Shown here one piece after another: positions 1 to 10,264 of a stretch of DNA of 64,000 bases. The stretch spans positions 8,680,001 through 8,744,000 of the forward strand of contig OX344751.2 of the NCBI GenBank assembly GCA_947034885.2, written 5' to 3'. The first letter of the stretch is position 1, and every line of letters starts with the position of its first letter. Source of the stretch: Thuidium tamariscinum (taxonomy: Eukaryota > Streptophyta > Bryopsida > Hypnales > Thuidiaceae). The translations under genes and the position numbers were made by a program. The notes below the pieces were generated by a model. That model saw nothing but the letters and a program-made list of their open reading frames with translations. It searched no databases and was not told the origin of the DNA.

Positions 1-280
1 ATTAAATTTAGTTTAAAGTACAAAAAAAACAATTTGTTGAAGTAGACTCTAGATCAATAAAAAAAGTAAATGAATGTGTTGAAGTAGGCTAGAGGTAATG
101 TAAAAGAATGTTCAAGTATAGAAAAAGATTAAATTGAGGTAAAGTACAAAAATTTATTGAAGTAAAATTGAAGCAAAGTAAAATTGTATATTGACGTAAA
201 CATGAGATGCACCTAAAGTACACTTTTTTTATTTTTACATAGAAGTTCATTTATAAAAATAAAAAATAAATCTATTGCTG
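1..280. other. AT-rich spacer without gene
   Basis: The stretch is AT-rich with short recurring words such as TTGAAGTA and AAAGTA, which suggests old, degraded repeat DNA. I see no coding frame or RNA gene in it. Confidence 0.6.
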
Positions 281-561
281 TGTGCTTGAGGTGTGCTTGA
301 GGTCACCTCAAGCACACCTCAAGCACACCTCAAGCACAATTTCATAAAAGTAAAAGAAAAACAAATTTAATTCCAAATTCAATGGGAACTACATTATTGT
401 GCTTCAGGTGTGTTTGAGGTGACCTCAAACACACCTCAAGCACAATTTGATAAAAATAAAAGAATAAGAAATTTAATCCCAGATTGAATGGGGAATAATT
501 TCTTGTACTTGAGGTGTGCTTGAGGTGTGCTTGAGGTGACCTCAAGCACACCTCAAGCACA
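281..561. repeat. Three near-perfect palindromes built from TGTGCTTGAGG units
   Basis: Three palindromes lie at about 281-338, 398-445 and 504-561. Each is made of the unit TGTGCTTGAGG (or TGTGTTTGAGG) running inward to a GGTCACC or GGTGACC centre and then back out as CCTCAAGCACA. They are separated by related AT-rich spacers that include the words ATTTCATAAAAGTAAAA and AATTC/GATTGAATGGG, so the whole block is an imperfect tandem array with a period of about 110-120 bp. Apparent short ORFs here are only the repeat read through. Each palindrome could fold into a hairpin of about 22 bp per arm. Function is unknown; it could be a satellite seed or the hairpin end of a transposon. Confidence 0.8.
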
Positions 562-720
562 ATTTCATAAAAGTAAAATTATGTTGCACATGTTGTTGAC
601 ACTTCCAACCTATACCAACTGTTGAGAAAATTAACTGGCACCATAATTTGTTTTGTCCCGCGTCAATTTGAAATTCAAGTTTCGTTTCCTGCACATTCTT
701 GAGGATTAGGGTTTCTTTGG

Positions 721-3700
721 ATGTTGTTCAACGGTTTAGGTGGTTCAGTGTGTGCGGTTGCTTGCGGTCTAATTTCGAGTAGAGTTTTGCAATTGCTAGG
801 AAACATGGCTGCTGAGAAGGTAACAATGTGGACGTTGGAGTCCGATGCGGTTGAAGCTGAGTACCTTGGGAAGCTCGATGTCGGAGGAGCTTCCACTCTG
901 GAGGCACTAAGGTTATATTTGGATTCCAACGAAGTGTTGGAGTGGCGTTTTGATTTTTGGGATGCCGAGGATAGACGGCGGGTGCGGAGCAAATTGGAGC
1001 GCCTCAACGGCTTCGGAAAGGAGGTTCATGTTATTCGGGCTTTGGAAGCAAATGGTAATGGCGTTGATGGCAACAAGCGCAGGTGACTGGGTGACGGGTC
1101 GTTTGCAGTGATCAACGTGGATCATCCACCCGAGGAAGCAATGCAGGTCGAGGAAGCTCCATTTAGGGTTGAAGTTGCAGCTGAAGATGCTGCTGCTCCG
1201 CCTGCTGGCTCGTCTAGGGTGAGTGGCAGCACTACCTACGAGGAGGTTGACAACAACCCTCTTCAGTCGAAGCTTCTCCCGAATGCAGTTACTGATCGAT
1301 ATTTGGAGAGAGCGAAGAAATTGCGCGTCGAGTTGAAGCGGGTTGCCTTGGACGACCACGATTGGTGGGTGAAGACCTTCGACCTCAATGGTTGTGGTGT
1401 CGTGAAGCTATGGTGCGCCGAGTGCAAGAAGGATTGTGGTGGGTGCAACACCGACTACACGAAAGCACAAATTGAAAACTTGTTCAACAATTTTCGTCGA
1501 TCGCACATTGTGAGTGTGTCACATGTTCGGAACTACTGTGCAGCCAAGTACGTCAATTTTGAAGATCACCCGCAGTCGGAGTCCAAGAATGGGCGGCCTA
1601 TCACCGTCACTCCCGAGGATCATAAGCGGCTGATTGCAGAGGGGGTTCAGATTATGGAGGCCGTCAATCTATTACTTCCGGAGGGAGTTAAAAAATTCAC
1701 AGTCTTGGGAAACTTGGCGGCCCTAGACACCCGCTGTTACTGGTTCAAGGTTAAGTGTCCCTACTGTAGGGAATTGATGGTCCTGTGCCCACCAAGGAAA
1801 ACGTTGGAGGCGAATTTGAGAAATCATCTCAGTGGTTTCAAACACTAGAGGGCTGTCGAAGATGCTGAGCAAGCTCGGAGGCAGCCGTTGAGGACGGGTC
1901 GACCTGGACGCCCCACCAAATCAAATGCAGGGAGCTCACTATCTACCCAATCCGACCTTCACTTGTGATTAAGCGGAAATGCATCAAATGGCGCAGAAGG
2001 TATGTCCGCAACCCTAGATCAGAACTCTCTTCGTTGTTTGCTTTGTTATGGCTTTCGTGGTCCAAATGTCAAATATGGACATCATTCCTACGTTATCACA
2101 GGACTGTTTGACGATCCTCACAGCGATGTAGTGTGGTATGCTGAACCGCATCTCACTGCTGCTATTGATCTTCAAGGTAAAATCGTGCAGGTCAAGGGGG
2201 CTCTCCGCCATAAACAATGTCATCGAATCTCTATGTCTGCTGTGCCCTTCCCTAATTTGACTTGCTCCATGTGTGCGCTCATACTGCTTGAGACAGACTT
2301 CAGACTTAGGGTTCGAAGAGAGGAGTACGCTCCTGTGAAAAGAGGGTACCGTAGCACCGTTGGAGGAATTCGGTTAGGGTACTTATCTGCAATAGAAGTG
2401 AATAGGCATAGTATGCAGCTCTCTAAGAAATTTAGGTTGCAGAAGTTACATTTTTGGCATGCTCGGACACGCATCGTCCAGTTGAAGGCCAAGAGGCCGA
2501 CTATGCGTGAGAGTGCTAAAAATGCTTCTGCAGATATGAACCTCATAAAATTCTGCAACAACATCATTAGTGCTCACAGGGTCGGAGCCTTTGGAGGCAA
2601 GGATGCATTGTGGGACTTCTTGAAGGACGTCGCACAAAATTTGAATAGGAAAGACTCGGGGAATCGATACTCTGAAAACACAAAGTGCTTTTCCCAGGCC
2701 ATGAGAATCTATGGTGGCTGCCGTCTAGGCGATTTGTTTTCCCTCAATTATGCAGGACCTAGCTATGACAGCATTCGGAGGGACAGTAGGAAGGGAGTTC
2801 TCTTCGTTCCAGGTGAGCATGCTGACATTTTCAGTTCAATTGCAAGCATTTACCATGATGCAAAAGTGGTGCACGGAATCTCTGGCCCCATTCCAGTTAT
2901 TCTTGCTGAGGATGAGACAAAGGTTTGTGGTAGGGTTTCCTGGGAGGCCAGATCAGACACTATGTTGGGTTTTTGTGGACCAAAGGAAAGTCACACTTGC
3001 ATAACAAATTACAAGCCTAAAGTAGGAGATGGTCACGCTGGGTATAATAAATTGATGGAGTCTTTCAAACTAGATAAAGTTGGGGGGTTTGCGAGGGTCA
3101 TTGTCGTCAACCCCTTGCATGAAAAACTGCCGCGACTAGTCCTAGCCGCTTCTTGTACCTGTAGGTGTTTCGATTTAGCCTGGGTTAGAGCACAGTGGAG
3201 ACGAATAGATGACCTGTGGACACAACACTGCTATGCTGCAGTAGGGCCCATAATCGGACACGCTAGTGATGGGGATTCCCAGAGGCGTCAGTTGATGCTG
3301 CAGGATTACCGTAGTTCGTTGGGGTCTCGGTTAACGGTTGAGTGGGAAGGCTGGATTTTTACCTCAGCATTGAATGTTGATGGGGAAGCCACAAGCCTGC
3401 ACGACTAAGATTATATACACAATGGTAAGAAATTGCTGAATGCGCTTGACAGCAATGTTCGGACATTGAGGTTAGGTGCCGATATTGCACTTCATCAGCA
3501 AATCTGTCAGGTGTTCAACCGCTTCATAGTAGATCAACATGGTTTGCTTCAGGAGGATTACGATAAGAAGGACCGCCAGAATTGGGCTAGCGCTCAACGG
3601 TTGTGTTCACGAAAGGTACGTGGTTGCTTACGGGATCTTTGTTCATCCTCCGATTTGCACCGTGAACGGACACTAGGGACGGAGATGTACTTAGAGGTAT

Positions 3701-5310
3701 GCGCAGACTACATTGATATTTTTTTATCCCCACGTGACAACATTCGCTCCCGAATTGTGAAAGCAGCAAAGGTTTCTTTCTTTTTCCGACTCTGGAAACT
3801 CTGGTTGAAGCACGGTAATCATGGTGTTTTGGAAAACACCGAGCCTGTGAATCCAAAGATATACTTTGTCAGTCAGCAATGTTTTCTGGATGTGCAATTG
3901 TCTTGTCATTTTGTTGTTCTTCTCATATGCCATTTCCGTGACAAGTTTCCCCACTTGAGTGTGCCTTTCCATTTAACTGGCAGCGATTCCTGTGAAGTTT
4001 TTTTCTCAAAGGTAGGGGGTATGGTGGGAATGGAGAGGGCATACGATTTCCAGGAGTTGCTGGGTGCTGCGAATACTGTTAACCACTTGTCGCAGATTGA
4101 ATATGGCGGGAATGGGATCAAATTTGGCAGGGCACATAATAAAATGAATAATATTTGGGCGAAGCTGCACAAGCTGCAGGACGATGAGGTGGAGCCAAAT
4201 CTTGGAGACTACAGTGCTATCTCCACTAACGAGGACGTCGTGGCAGCCTTGAAGGAGGGGTTGAAGGAGGCGTAGCCGGTGATAAACTCGTTGAACATGG
4301 CCCCTAATCCGCAGGCATCTGCAAAGAAGAAGGTTTGGTTTGAAAAACCCTGGATTCTAGAACGTGCAGATTCGCAGTCCTTTGCCTTCGCTGCTACTAA
4401 GAACTTGGTTCGAGGTGAAGATGGCGACATGGAGGTGCTAAGAGAAGATCTCCGACACAAGGAGGAGGACTTATGACGACGTGCAGAAGCTGGCGACCTT
4501 GAACCTCCGACACCAATAGAGGCAGAAGACGACTTGTGCGATGACGGAGTCCCAATACTGAGTGTTGTGGAGAGTGAGACCCGAGACATCGTCTCGGAGA
4601 TGCTAAGCCACCAAGAAAACCACGTTGAGGCAGAGAAAGTGCCAGTGAAAGTTGAACCCTTCGTAGAGTTCGATGGAAATCGAATTTTCAAGTCGACATT
4701 GGTGGGCCAGCTAAACGGTAATCCATTTCTATCTAAGGACAGGTTGACTCGTGTTAAGAAGTCACTATACTTCAACAACAGTGAGGATTATCTGAATGCG
4801 TCTCAGTCGTTGAATACTTGTTTCGTAGGCATTGGTTCGGATGTTGGTGTTTTTTTTGTGCAGCACTCCACAATTTCAAGGGCGTCTACAGTAACTGCAG
4901 CCAAGAAGAGGGGAAGGAATCGAGCATCAAAGACAGATCAACCAGTGTCCACTATGCAAGGTGTTGACGAGGGTACATGGTGGGTTGGACGCATTCAGAA
5001 GATGCGGAGGCGGGTTGGTGGTACTTCGTGGGGGGCGTTAAAGCAACCTGTTGACATTGCGAATCATGAAATCACTTCCGGTAAAAAAGGGATTGCAAGT
5101 TGTGATGTTCAATGCATCTTGCACTATTATACCCATGTCCCGGGTCAATACAAATTTAAATACAACTTATCAGATTCACAATGGATTGGACTGGAATCTA
5201 TAATAACGAATGTCACCCTCACTTATAATCCGGTGAATCAAGTATACAGCATGGACAGGTTCGAGGCCCTAAACCTAAATGAATATGTCTCTAATAATTC
5301 AATAGGATAG
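721..5310 (+). pseudogene. Decayed transposase-like gene: one frame, six in-frame stops, no frameshift
   Basis: Reading frame 1 stays coherent for 1,530 codons. It is interrupted by stops at 1084 (TGA), 1846 (TAG), 1966 (TGA), 3406 (TAA), 4273 (TAG) and 4474 (TGA), and ends at 5308. The best start is the ATG at 805 (AAACATGGC context); 721 is an upstream in-frame ATG. Parts in order: an N-terminal domain with WRFDFWDAEDRRR; a BED-like finger with Cys codons at 1414 and 1423 and His at 1504 and 1522; a second finger with Cys at 1756 and 1765 and His at 1825 and 1843; an AT-hook-like RTGRPGRPTK near 1891-1920; a large core (2002-4275) with candidate acidic residues in LAEDET, SDGDS and GSDSCEVFFS; an acidic linker; a segment with FKSTLVGQLNGNPFLSKDRL; and a C-terminal domain starting WWVGRIQKMRRR. 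I infer an immobile DNA transposon or domesticated derivative. I cannot name the family, and I see no introns or flanking terminal repeats. Confidence 0.72.
1414..1845 (+). other. Two BED-like zinc finger segments within the decayed gene
   Basis: The first finger reads Cys-x2-Cys (WCAECKKDC), then a long spacer and two His (RRSHIVSVSH). The second is Cys-x2-Cys-x19-His-x5-His (CPYCRELM to HLSGFKH), a spacing close to BED fingers of hAT-type transposases. A stop codon follows directly after the last His. The assignment is by pattern only. Confidence 0.55.
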
Positions 5311-6217
5311 TGGTTCAAGTTTTTGTGCTTTGGCCAATGTTGTGGCTGAATTGCTAATGTTATAGATTTTTTTTATTTCAATGTTGCTGACTTCATGATG
5401 TGGAGGAATCTGAAGTGCGAAGCTAAACAATATCTTCCTTACTTTTGTTGTGGAAATAGCTGCAGACTTGTGATGTTATTACTTTGTTGATACTTCGGAG
5501 CACTTTATTAAACCCCTTCTGTGTTGCTGAGAGAAGAATGTGTGACATTTCCAGATGAGCTTGCTCTTAATCTTAAACCTCTAAATCTGCCTATCTTGTT
5601 GTCTTCATGCCTTGCCACCATGAAGGCTTTGCAATTGTCCCTGATGCCTGCATAGTCAAATAAATTAGAAAACACCTAAACCTGTATCCTAAACCTATAC
5701 GCTTGGAATGTTTGAAGATGAAAGCGTGGTTTTATAACTTTTTTGATTAGCTTGAAACTACTTGAAATTGTATTCCCCTGACTTGACAGGCACAAGTCTT
5801 GTCATGTGACACACGAAGATTAGGGGCTGGGGAATGGATAGCTACGTAATTAGCCGTCGCCTCAGGGATCTCCATAGATCCCAACATGATTTTGAGTTGA
5901 TAGGTGGGAATTCTGGGGGTTTACGGACTATCTAGGAAATCATTAGAGCGCCGGTGCTTGTGGGTGAAATCATTTTGTCTCCTCATCCTCATGTGACAGT
6001 TCGGGGCGTCTTCTTCTGCGTAAGCTGATTTGTCTAGCGCCCAGGAATTCGCTCCTGCTTTAAATTTTGCTTGTGCTTTTCGCTATGAGATCTGTGCTCG
6101 TTGTTGCATATCGGCAAAGGCGCCAAACTTTAGGCGCCGTTGAACTTCACGTTTCTGTGCTTTCTCGTGCTTTTTTTTTCCTTGTTGTGATCGCTGGGTT
6201 TTGTGGGGTAGTTGGAT
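5311..6217. other. Spacer after the decayed gene
   Basis: No convincing coding region is present. The second half (about 5800-6217) is GC-richer and could be the promoter and leader of the small ORF that follows. I see no tRNA or recognised repeat. Confidence 0.5.
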
Positions 6218-6721
6218 ATGGAATCAATGGCGGGATCAAGTGGAGAAATAGTACTTAGTGATCAACTTTTGAACTTTCTCTTGGAGTACATTAGCGAATC
6301 GCCCTCTGCTTGGATTTGCTTTGGAAGGCGACATGTGAATAAGACGACGTTGTTGCAGGGGCTCGGTAAAGTTGCTTGTATTTTGCAGAACCTGAACAGG
6401 AATGCACGTTGTTCTCTCTATTACACTGCGCTGCGCCTTGCATCTTTCAATGTCGTTGGGTTGCAGGTGAGACCTACGAAGAAGGCAAGATTAGTAGCTG
6501 AGTCGTTCGACAAGAACATGTTGATCTTTGGCAAGTCCTGGAGAACCTCGCGCCCTATCCCGCCTCGTCTGCGAATGCTCCCTCTCTCGGAGCTTGGTGC
6601 TGCGGAGCTACAGGAATTGCGCCTTGTACTTACCAACGGGTGGCAGGTTGAAGTCCAAGTGTGGAGGGGAGATGACCACGCCAATTCACCAAATGTCTGG
6701 GTTACCCCAGCTTCTCGTTGA
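6218..6721 (+). CDS. Hypothetical protein, 167 aa, unrecognised
   Basis: An ATG at 6218 (a second in-frame ATG is at 6227) opens a 167-residue frame beginning MESMAGSSGEIVLSDQ and ending VWVTPASR. Codon content is balanced compared with the AT-rich surroundings, which favours real or recently real coding. The protein has a hydrophobic amphipathic N-terminal part (LLNFLLEYI), a basic middle (RPTKKAR) and a C-terminal part rich in LSELGAAELQELRLVL. I find no known domain. A GTGAGA donor-like site at 6467 (after TTGCAG) could mean the real gene is spliced. It lies 900 bp after the decayed transposase-like gene on the same strand and may be part of the same mobile unit, a separate lineage-specific gene, or a remnant. 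Confidence 0.35.
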   Translation: MESMAGSSGEIVLSDQLLNFLLEYISESPSAWICFGRRHVNKTTLLQGLGKVACILQNLNRNARCSLYYTALRLASFNVVGLQVRPTKKARLVAESFDKNMLIFGKSWRTSRPIPPRLRMLPLSELGAAELQELRLVLTNGWQVEVQVWRGDDHANSPNVWVTPASR

Positions 6722-8280
6722 GGTAAGACCATGAACCCTGTACTTAGCATATTGTTTTCGTTTTTGACTTTCTTATGCATTTTTGTTATACAGGCTCTCA
6801 TGCTCAAGTTTGCAAACATGCAGATCAGGAGCAGGAGCTTTTCGTTTGAGGAATCAAACATTTTGTATGCCCGGTGTCTAAGTTTTATACAAAAAGATTT
6901 TGGCTTTGTTTTCCTTGGACTGTGAACCCTAGGCTTCAAAATTCTTTTTTGGCACACTTGTGAATGTGAGTGATGTGTTTGTAAACACATACACATGAGA
7001 TTTCTGTGCAGCTCCTATGGTACTTTTGCATTGATTATAAACACATACACTTAAATTTTGTAAGTGTTTTACAGCCCCTATTTCACTCTTGCATTGTTTT
7101 GTCATTGCTTTTCATTAGTATTAAGGTAGGAGGTGTAGTAAGGGGTCCACTTGTTTCATGTATTGCATTCACAAAATATTTTGAATCCAATTTTCTCACA
7201 CCCAAAAAGTGATATGGAATTTAATAGAAGTGGTTTCATATTTTTTTAAACATTTTTGGATTACTTATGAATTTCCAAAGGCGTTAGGTTATAGGTTTGT
7301 ATTTACGACTCTAGGTCTTGTATGAACCATTCACTTGGAGTTCTTGGAAAAAAAATGTTGTATTTATAATAAACATAGGGTATAAAGAATGAACACCCAA
7401 AAAAATTTCAACTAAAATATAGGGTATATGAAATAGGCAAGTTTTAGAAATTTAGGTAAAAAAAGCCCCCTATAAATTACAAAAACTTACCTAAATAGCC
7501 TACACATAATAGGGGCTTGTTCGCACGTGATCAACAGAGTTCCTAAATAGTGCACCCCCGAGTAAAGGTACCTAATTCAAATTTAGACAATATATTAAAT
7601 TAACTTACAGCCCGGTTACCAAAGCTATTAAATGTCAAGCTAAACCTTCTAAGTACTTATAGGAAAATAAAAAATTTGGCATCTTATTTTTTTCTACCTC
7701 TAAAATAATGAGGAATTTCTTCCCACCCTATTTTATATATAAATCCAACTAAGATATATTACCAATGCTATTGTACATCTACAAAAAATATAAAATTTTC
7801 CTCCTATGAATTAAATTGATCCTATTTTTTTTATCTCACACTACTTTCTACTATCGGGAGTTTACCCCATAGCATTCTCTGCAATTTTTTTTAAAGATTT
7901 CGAGACCTTAGTGAAGTATAGAGAAAAAATTGATGTATTTACTACATGTGAATATGTTGAAAATGTTCTTTGAGTAGGCATAACTTTTTGCCCCTTCATT
8001 TTTTTACTTTATTTTTTAATCTCACAATTTGTACCACAACTTTGCCGAGATGTTTATAATTTCAGGTTTTGTCCAATGCATAAGAGAACCAACCAAAAAA
8101 AAGGGGAAATACTAGAAATCAAGCCCCAGGCATTAGAGATCCCCAAACTCACTAAATTTCGCTCATTTTCTACTTAATTTTTTCATGCCCTTTATATAAA
8201 TTTTAAAAAATCTTCCAAAAATGAACATTTGGCTAAAAACCTTAAATCTGTTCTGAGATCACTACTAGACATGGTCTCCA
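6722..8280. other. AT-rich spacer
   Basis: This region has many short A/T runs and frequent stops in all frames. I see no gene, RNA or clear element boundary. A TATAAACACATACACWTRA-like stretch occurs twice (about 6981 and 7036). Confidence 0.5.
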
Positions 8281-8289
8281 TCCTAAAGG

Positions 8290-8670
8290 CAACACCCATT
8301 CCCATACATGTTCCTTGGAATGGACCATAGATTCACCCAATTGTATCAGTAAACTTTCTTTAATGTGTTCACCACATGTATAATTATAATTAGCTGACAC
8401 AGTTGAAGGACACATAGAAGAATCTAGTTGGCTGAATGCTGATTTTCGCAAGGTTCAGTTTGGGGGGCACCTACTGGATGGTTTCACAGGTTTAGGGAGT
8501 CAACACTTTGAAAATTTGTAAAAATTACATATTGTATATAAAAGTTTTATTTTATTTTTTTGAATATTTTTGATTTTCACTCGCTAATACTAGAAAAATG
8601 TCATTTTTAGAAAACACTACCTCCAACTATGCTGAATTCCTTATTTGCACGGTTTTGGGTGTTTCCACTG
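8290..8670 (-). repeat. Dispersed repeat, inverted partner of 60575-60970
   Basis: The reverse complement aligns along its length with 60575-60970. Shared landmarks are GGTTTAGGGAGTCAACACTTT, TGATTTTCACTCGCTAATACTAG and CACGGTTTTGGGTGTTTC. Its function and class are unknown. It directly adjoins another dispersed repeat at 8671. Confidence 0.75.
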
Positions 8671-8990
8671 TAAGGAGGAGGCTCTTGAATGGAGCGGGTT
8701 CTAAAATGGTGCCCTATCTTAAATGTACAGTACTTGTACATGTTGCATTTTCATAGCCTTCAGCAGTGTACTGACAGTGTACATTTTAGCTAGGGCACCA
8801 TTTTAGAGCCCTATGCACTTTCAACTTCAGAATTTGATAACTAATTCTAGAGAGCTCCAAAAAATATGAAACGACTTGGGTTAGATGCCTATTCAAGCTG
8901 TCTTTCAAGGAAAATTCTCTGAAAAATATTTCAAGATGTTTGACCTGCCCAAAATTCTGTTCCAGCCCTTAGATGGTCGGTTTATGGACC
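8671..8990 (-). repeat. Dispersed repeat with a 116-bp internal inverted repeat, partner of 54664-54988
   Basis: The reverse complement matches 54664-54988. Inside it, 8696-8811 begins GGGTTCTAAAATGGTGCCCTA and ends with the inverted copy TAGGGCACCATTTTAGAGCCC, giving about 20-bp arms; the partner copy is also 116 bp. Flanking sequence is shared by both copies, so the 116-bp palindrome is part of a larger repeat and not an independent insertion. The ends (GGAGGCTCTTGAATGG) resemble those of the larger family at 44903, 46778 and 55128. Confidence 0.8.
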
Positions 8991-10264
8991 TCCTCCCCTA
9001 CATGGACCCTCTGCCTCATGAAGTTGGAGTACAGTATGAAAAAGGACCAATGGCAACGGTACCCGCCAGTACCGCAACTGCCGGGAGAAATAAGGCGCCA
9101 AAATGAAGGCCACTACTGCCACCCGGATCTTCAACGTTACACTAGAATTAGTTCTAGGGTTCCTCACCCTCTCTCTACATCAGCCCCTTTGTTATCATTT
9201 AGTAACCGCCTGAACGCTGTAGAATGGAAGGGAGCCTTTCCATTGCCTTCACTCTGTCCAGGCGCACACAGTGACCTCTGCATCTCTTGATTCCGTGCCA
9301 ATTTGCGATTTCAGCTCCCAATTCTGTCATCTCCGCAGGTATTGTAGTTCTCTTTTTCCCTCCTCGACGCCCGTTGCACTTCTCCGGCACTTTCATCTCC
9401 TTTCTGTTAAATTTCCATGACGCCGCTCAATTACGGTGTCTTTTTGACGGGATGGGTTTCTAGAGGTTTAAGGCTTAGTTCTGGCGCTGGCTGTGTTGGT
9501 TCTCTTTGTAGGTTGTCTTTTGACAATCTGGTCTGAATTGGAGATGTGCCAGTTGCTGTTCGAGGCATGTTGTTATAAAAGACTCTGGTTCTTGAATGTG
9601 GTCGCAGGAATTTGGAGGGTGGAGGTGATTGGTGTGACGTGGCGTGCCACGGCTTATGGTTTTGAAGCTGTGGAATGAGAAGGAGTGGTCAGGGCTTGGT
9701 GGATGCTGTTTATCTTGAAGGAATTGCAGCTGGTGCCGGTGTGGGGATTGTAGGCCCCGGATTATTGTCGTGGGGTGAGGAGTAGTATTCTTGCAGCATG
9801 CCCCAAGGTGTCGGCGACCCCTTCGGGCTAGGAAGATCAGGTGATCAAGCTGCTTCTCATGGTTTTGAAACTCTTTTGTGGTATATGCAGCGTATTATTT
9901 CTATAAGAAGTTCTTGACTGATTGTATTACAGGGGCGAGCAGCCAAAATTTATAATTTTAATTCTAGAATGAGTCAAAATTAGCAAAAAAATTCAAAAAT
10001 GTAGAGAGTGACGCTGGAAATCTACCTAATTTTTTAAACATTGACCATCTAATGCTGGCATACTTAGACTTTATTTAAAATGAGAAAATGAATATGACTT
10101 GACCGTTGGTGAAACTGAAAATATTGTCGCTTTTGCTAGGTGAATGTCGAGGTGGACAGAATTTGTAGCTCCAACGGGTTTGTGCAATTTGTTTTGCTGT
10201 TGTGATACTGACGACATTTCTGGAATTTCGTGATTCTTCAGGTAATCTTGGTCGAAGGAGAGAA
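8991..10264. other. Upstream region of RAD5A
   Basis: This region is GC-richer than the spacer to its left, with no recognised protein. It probably contains the promoter and a spliced 5' leader: donor-like and acceptor-like sites occur (for example TTCTTCAG|GT near 10241) just before the start codon. Short ORFs here show no conservation that I can recognise. Confidence 0.45.

Noticed and set aside
342-560. Minus-strand 72-codon ORF
   Set aside because: It is only the palindromic repeat translated.
281-561. CRISPR-like array
   Set aside because: Repeats are palindromic, unequal in length, separated by related spacers, and sit in a plant nuclear genome.
1084-1107. A tiny intron removing the first in-frame stop
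   Set aside because: GTGACT to TTTGCAG would give an intron of under 30 bases, too short for plant splicing, and the sequence reads as protein without it.
913-1359. Minus-strand 148-codon ORF
   Set aside because: Shadow of the coding frame on the plus strand.
721-5310. Stop-codon reassignment, readthrough or U-to-C RNA editing rescuing the frame
   Set aside because: The other nuclear genes here use normal stops, U-to-C editing is known from organelles of some plants and not from nuclear mRNAs, and mutational decay is simpler.
8696-8811. 116-bp palindrome as an independent MITE
   Set aside because: The partner at 54848-54963 shares flanks on both sides, so the palindrome belongs to a larger repeat.
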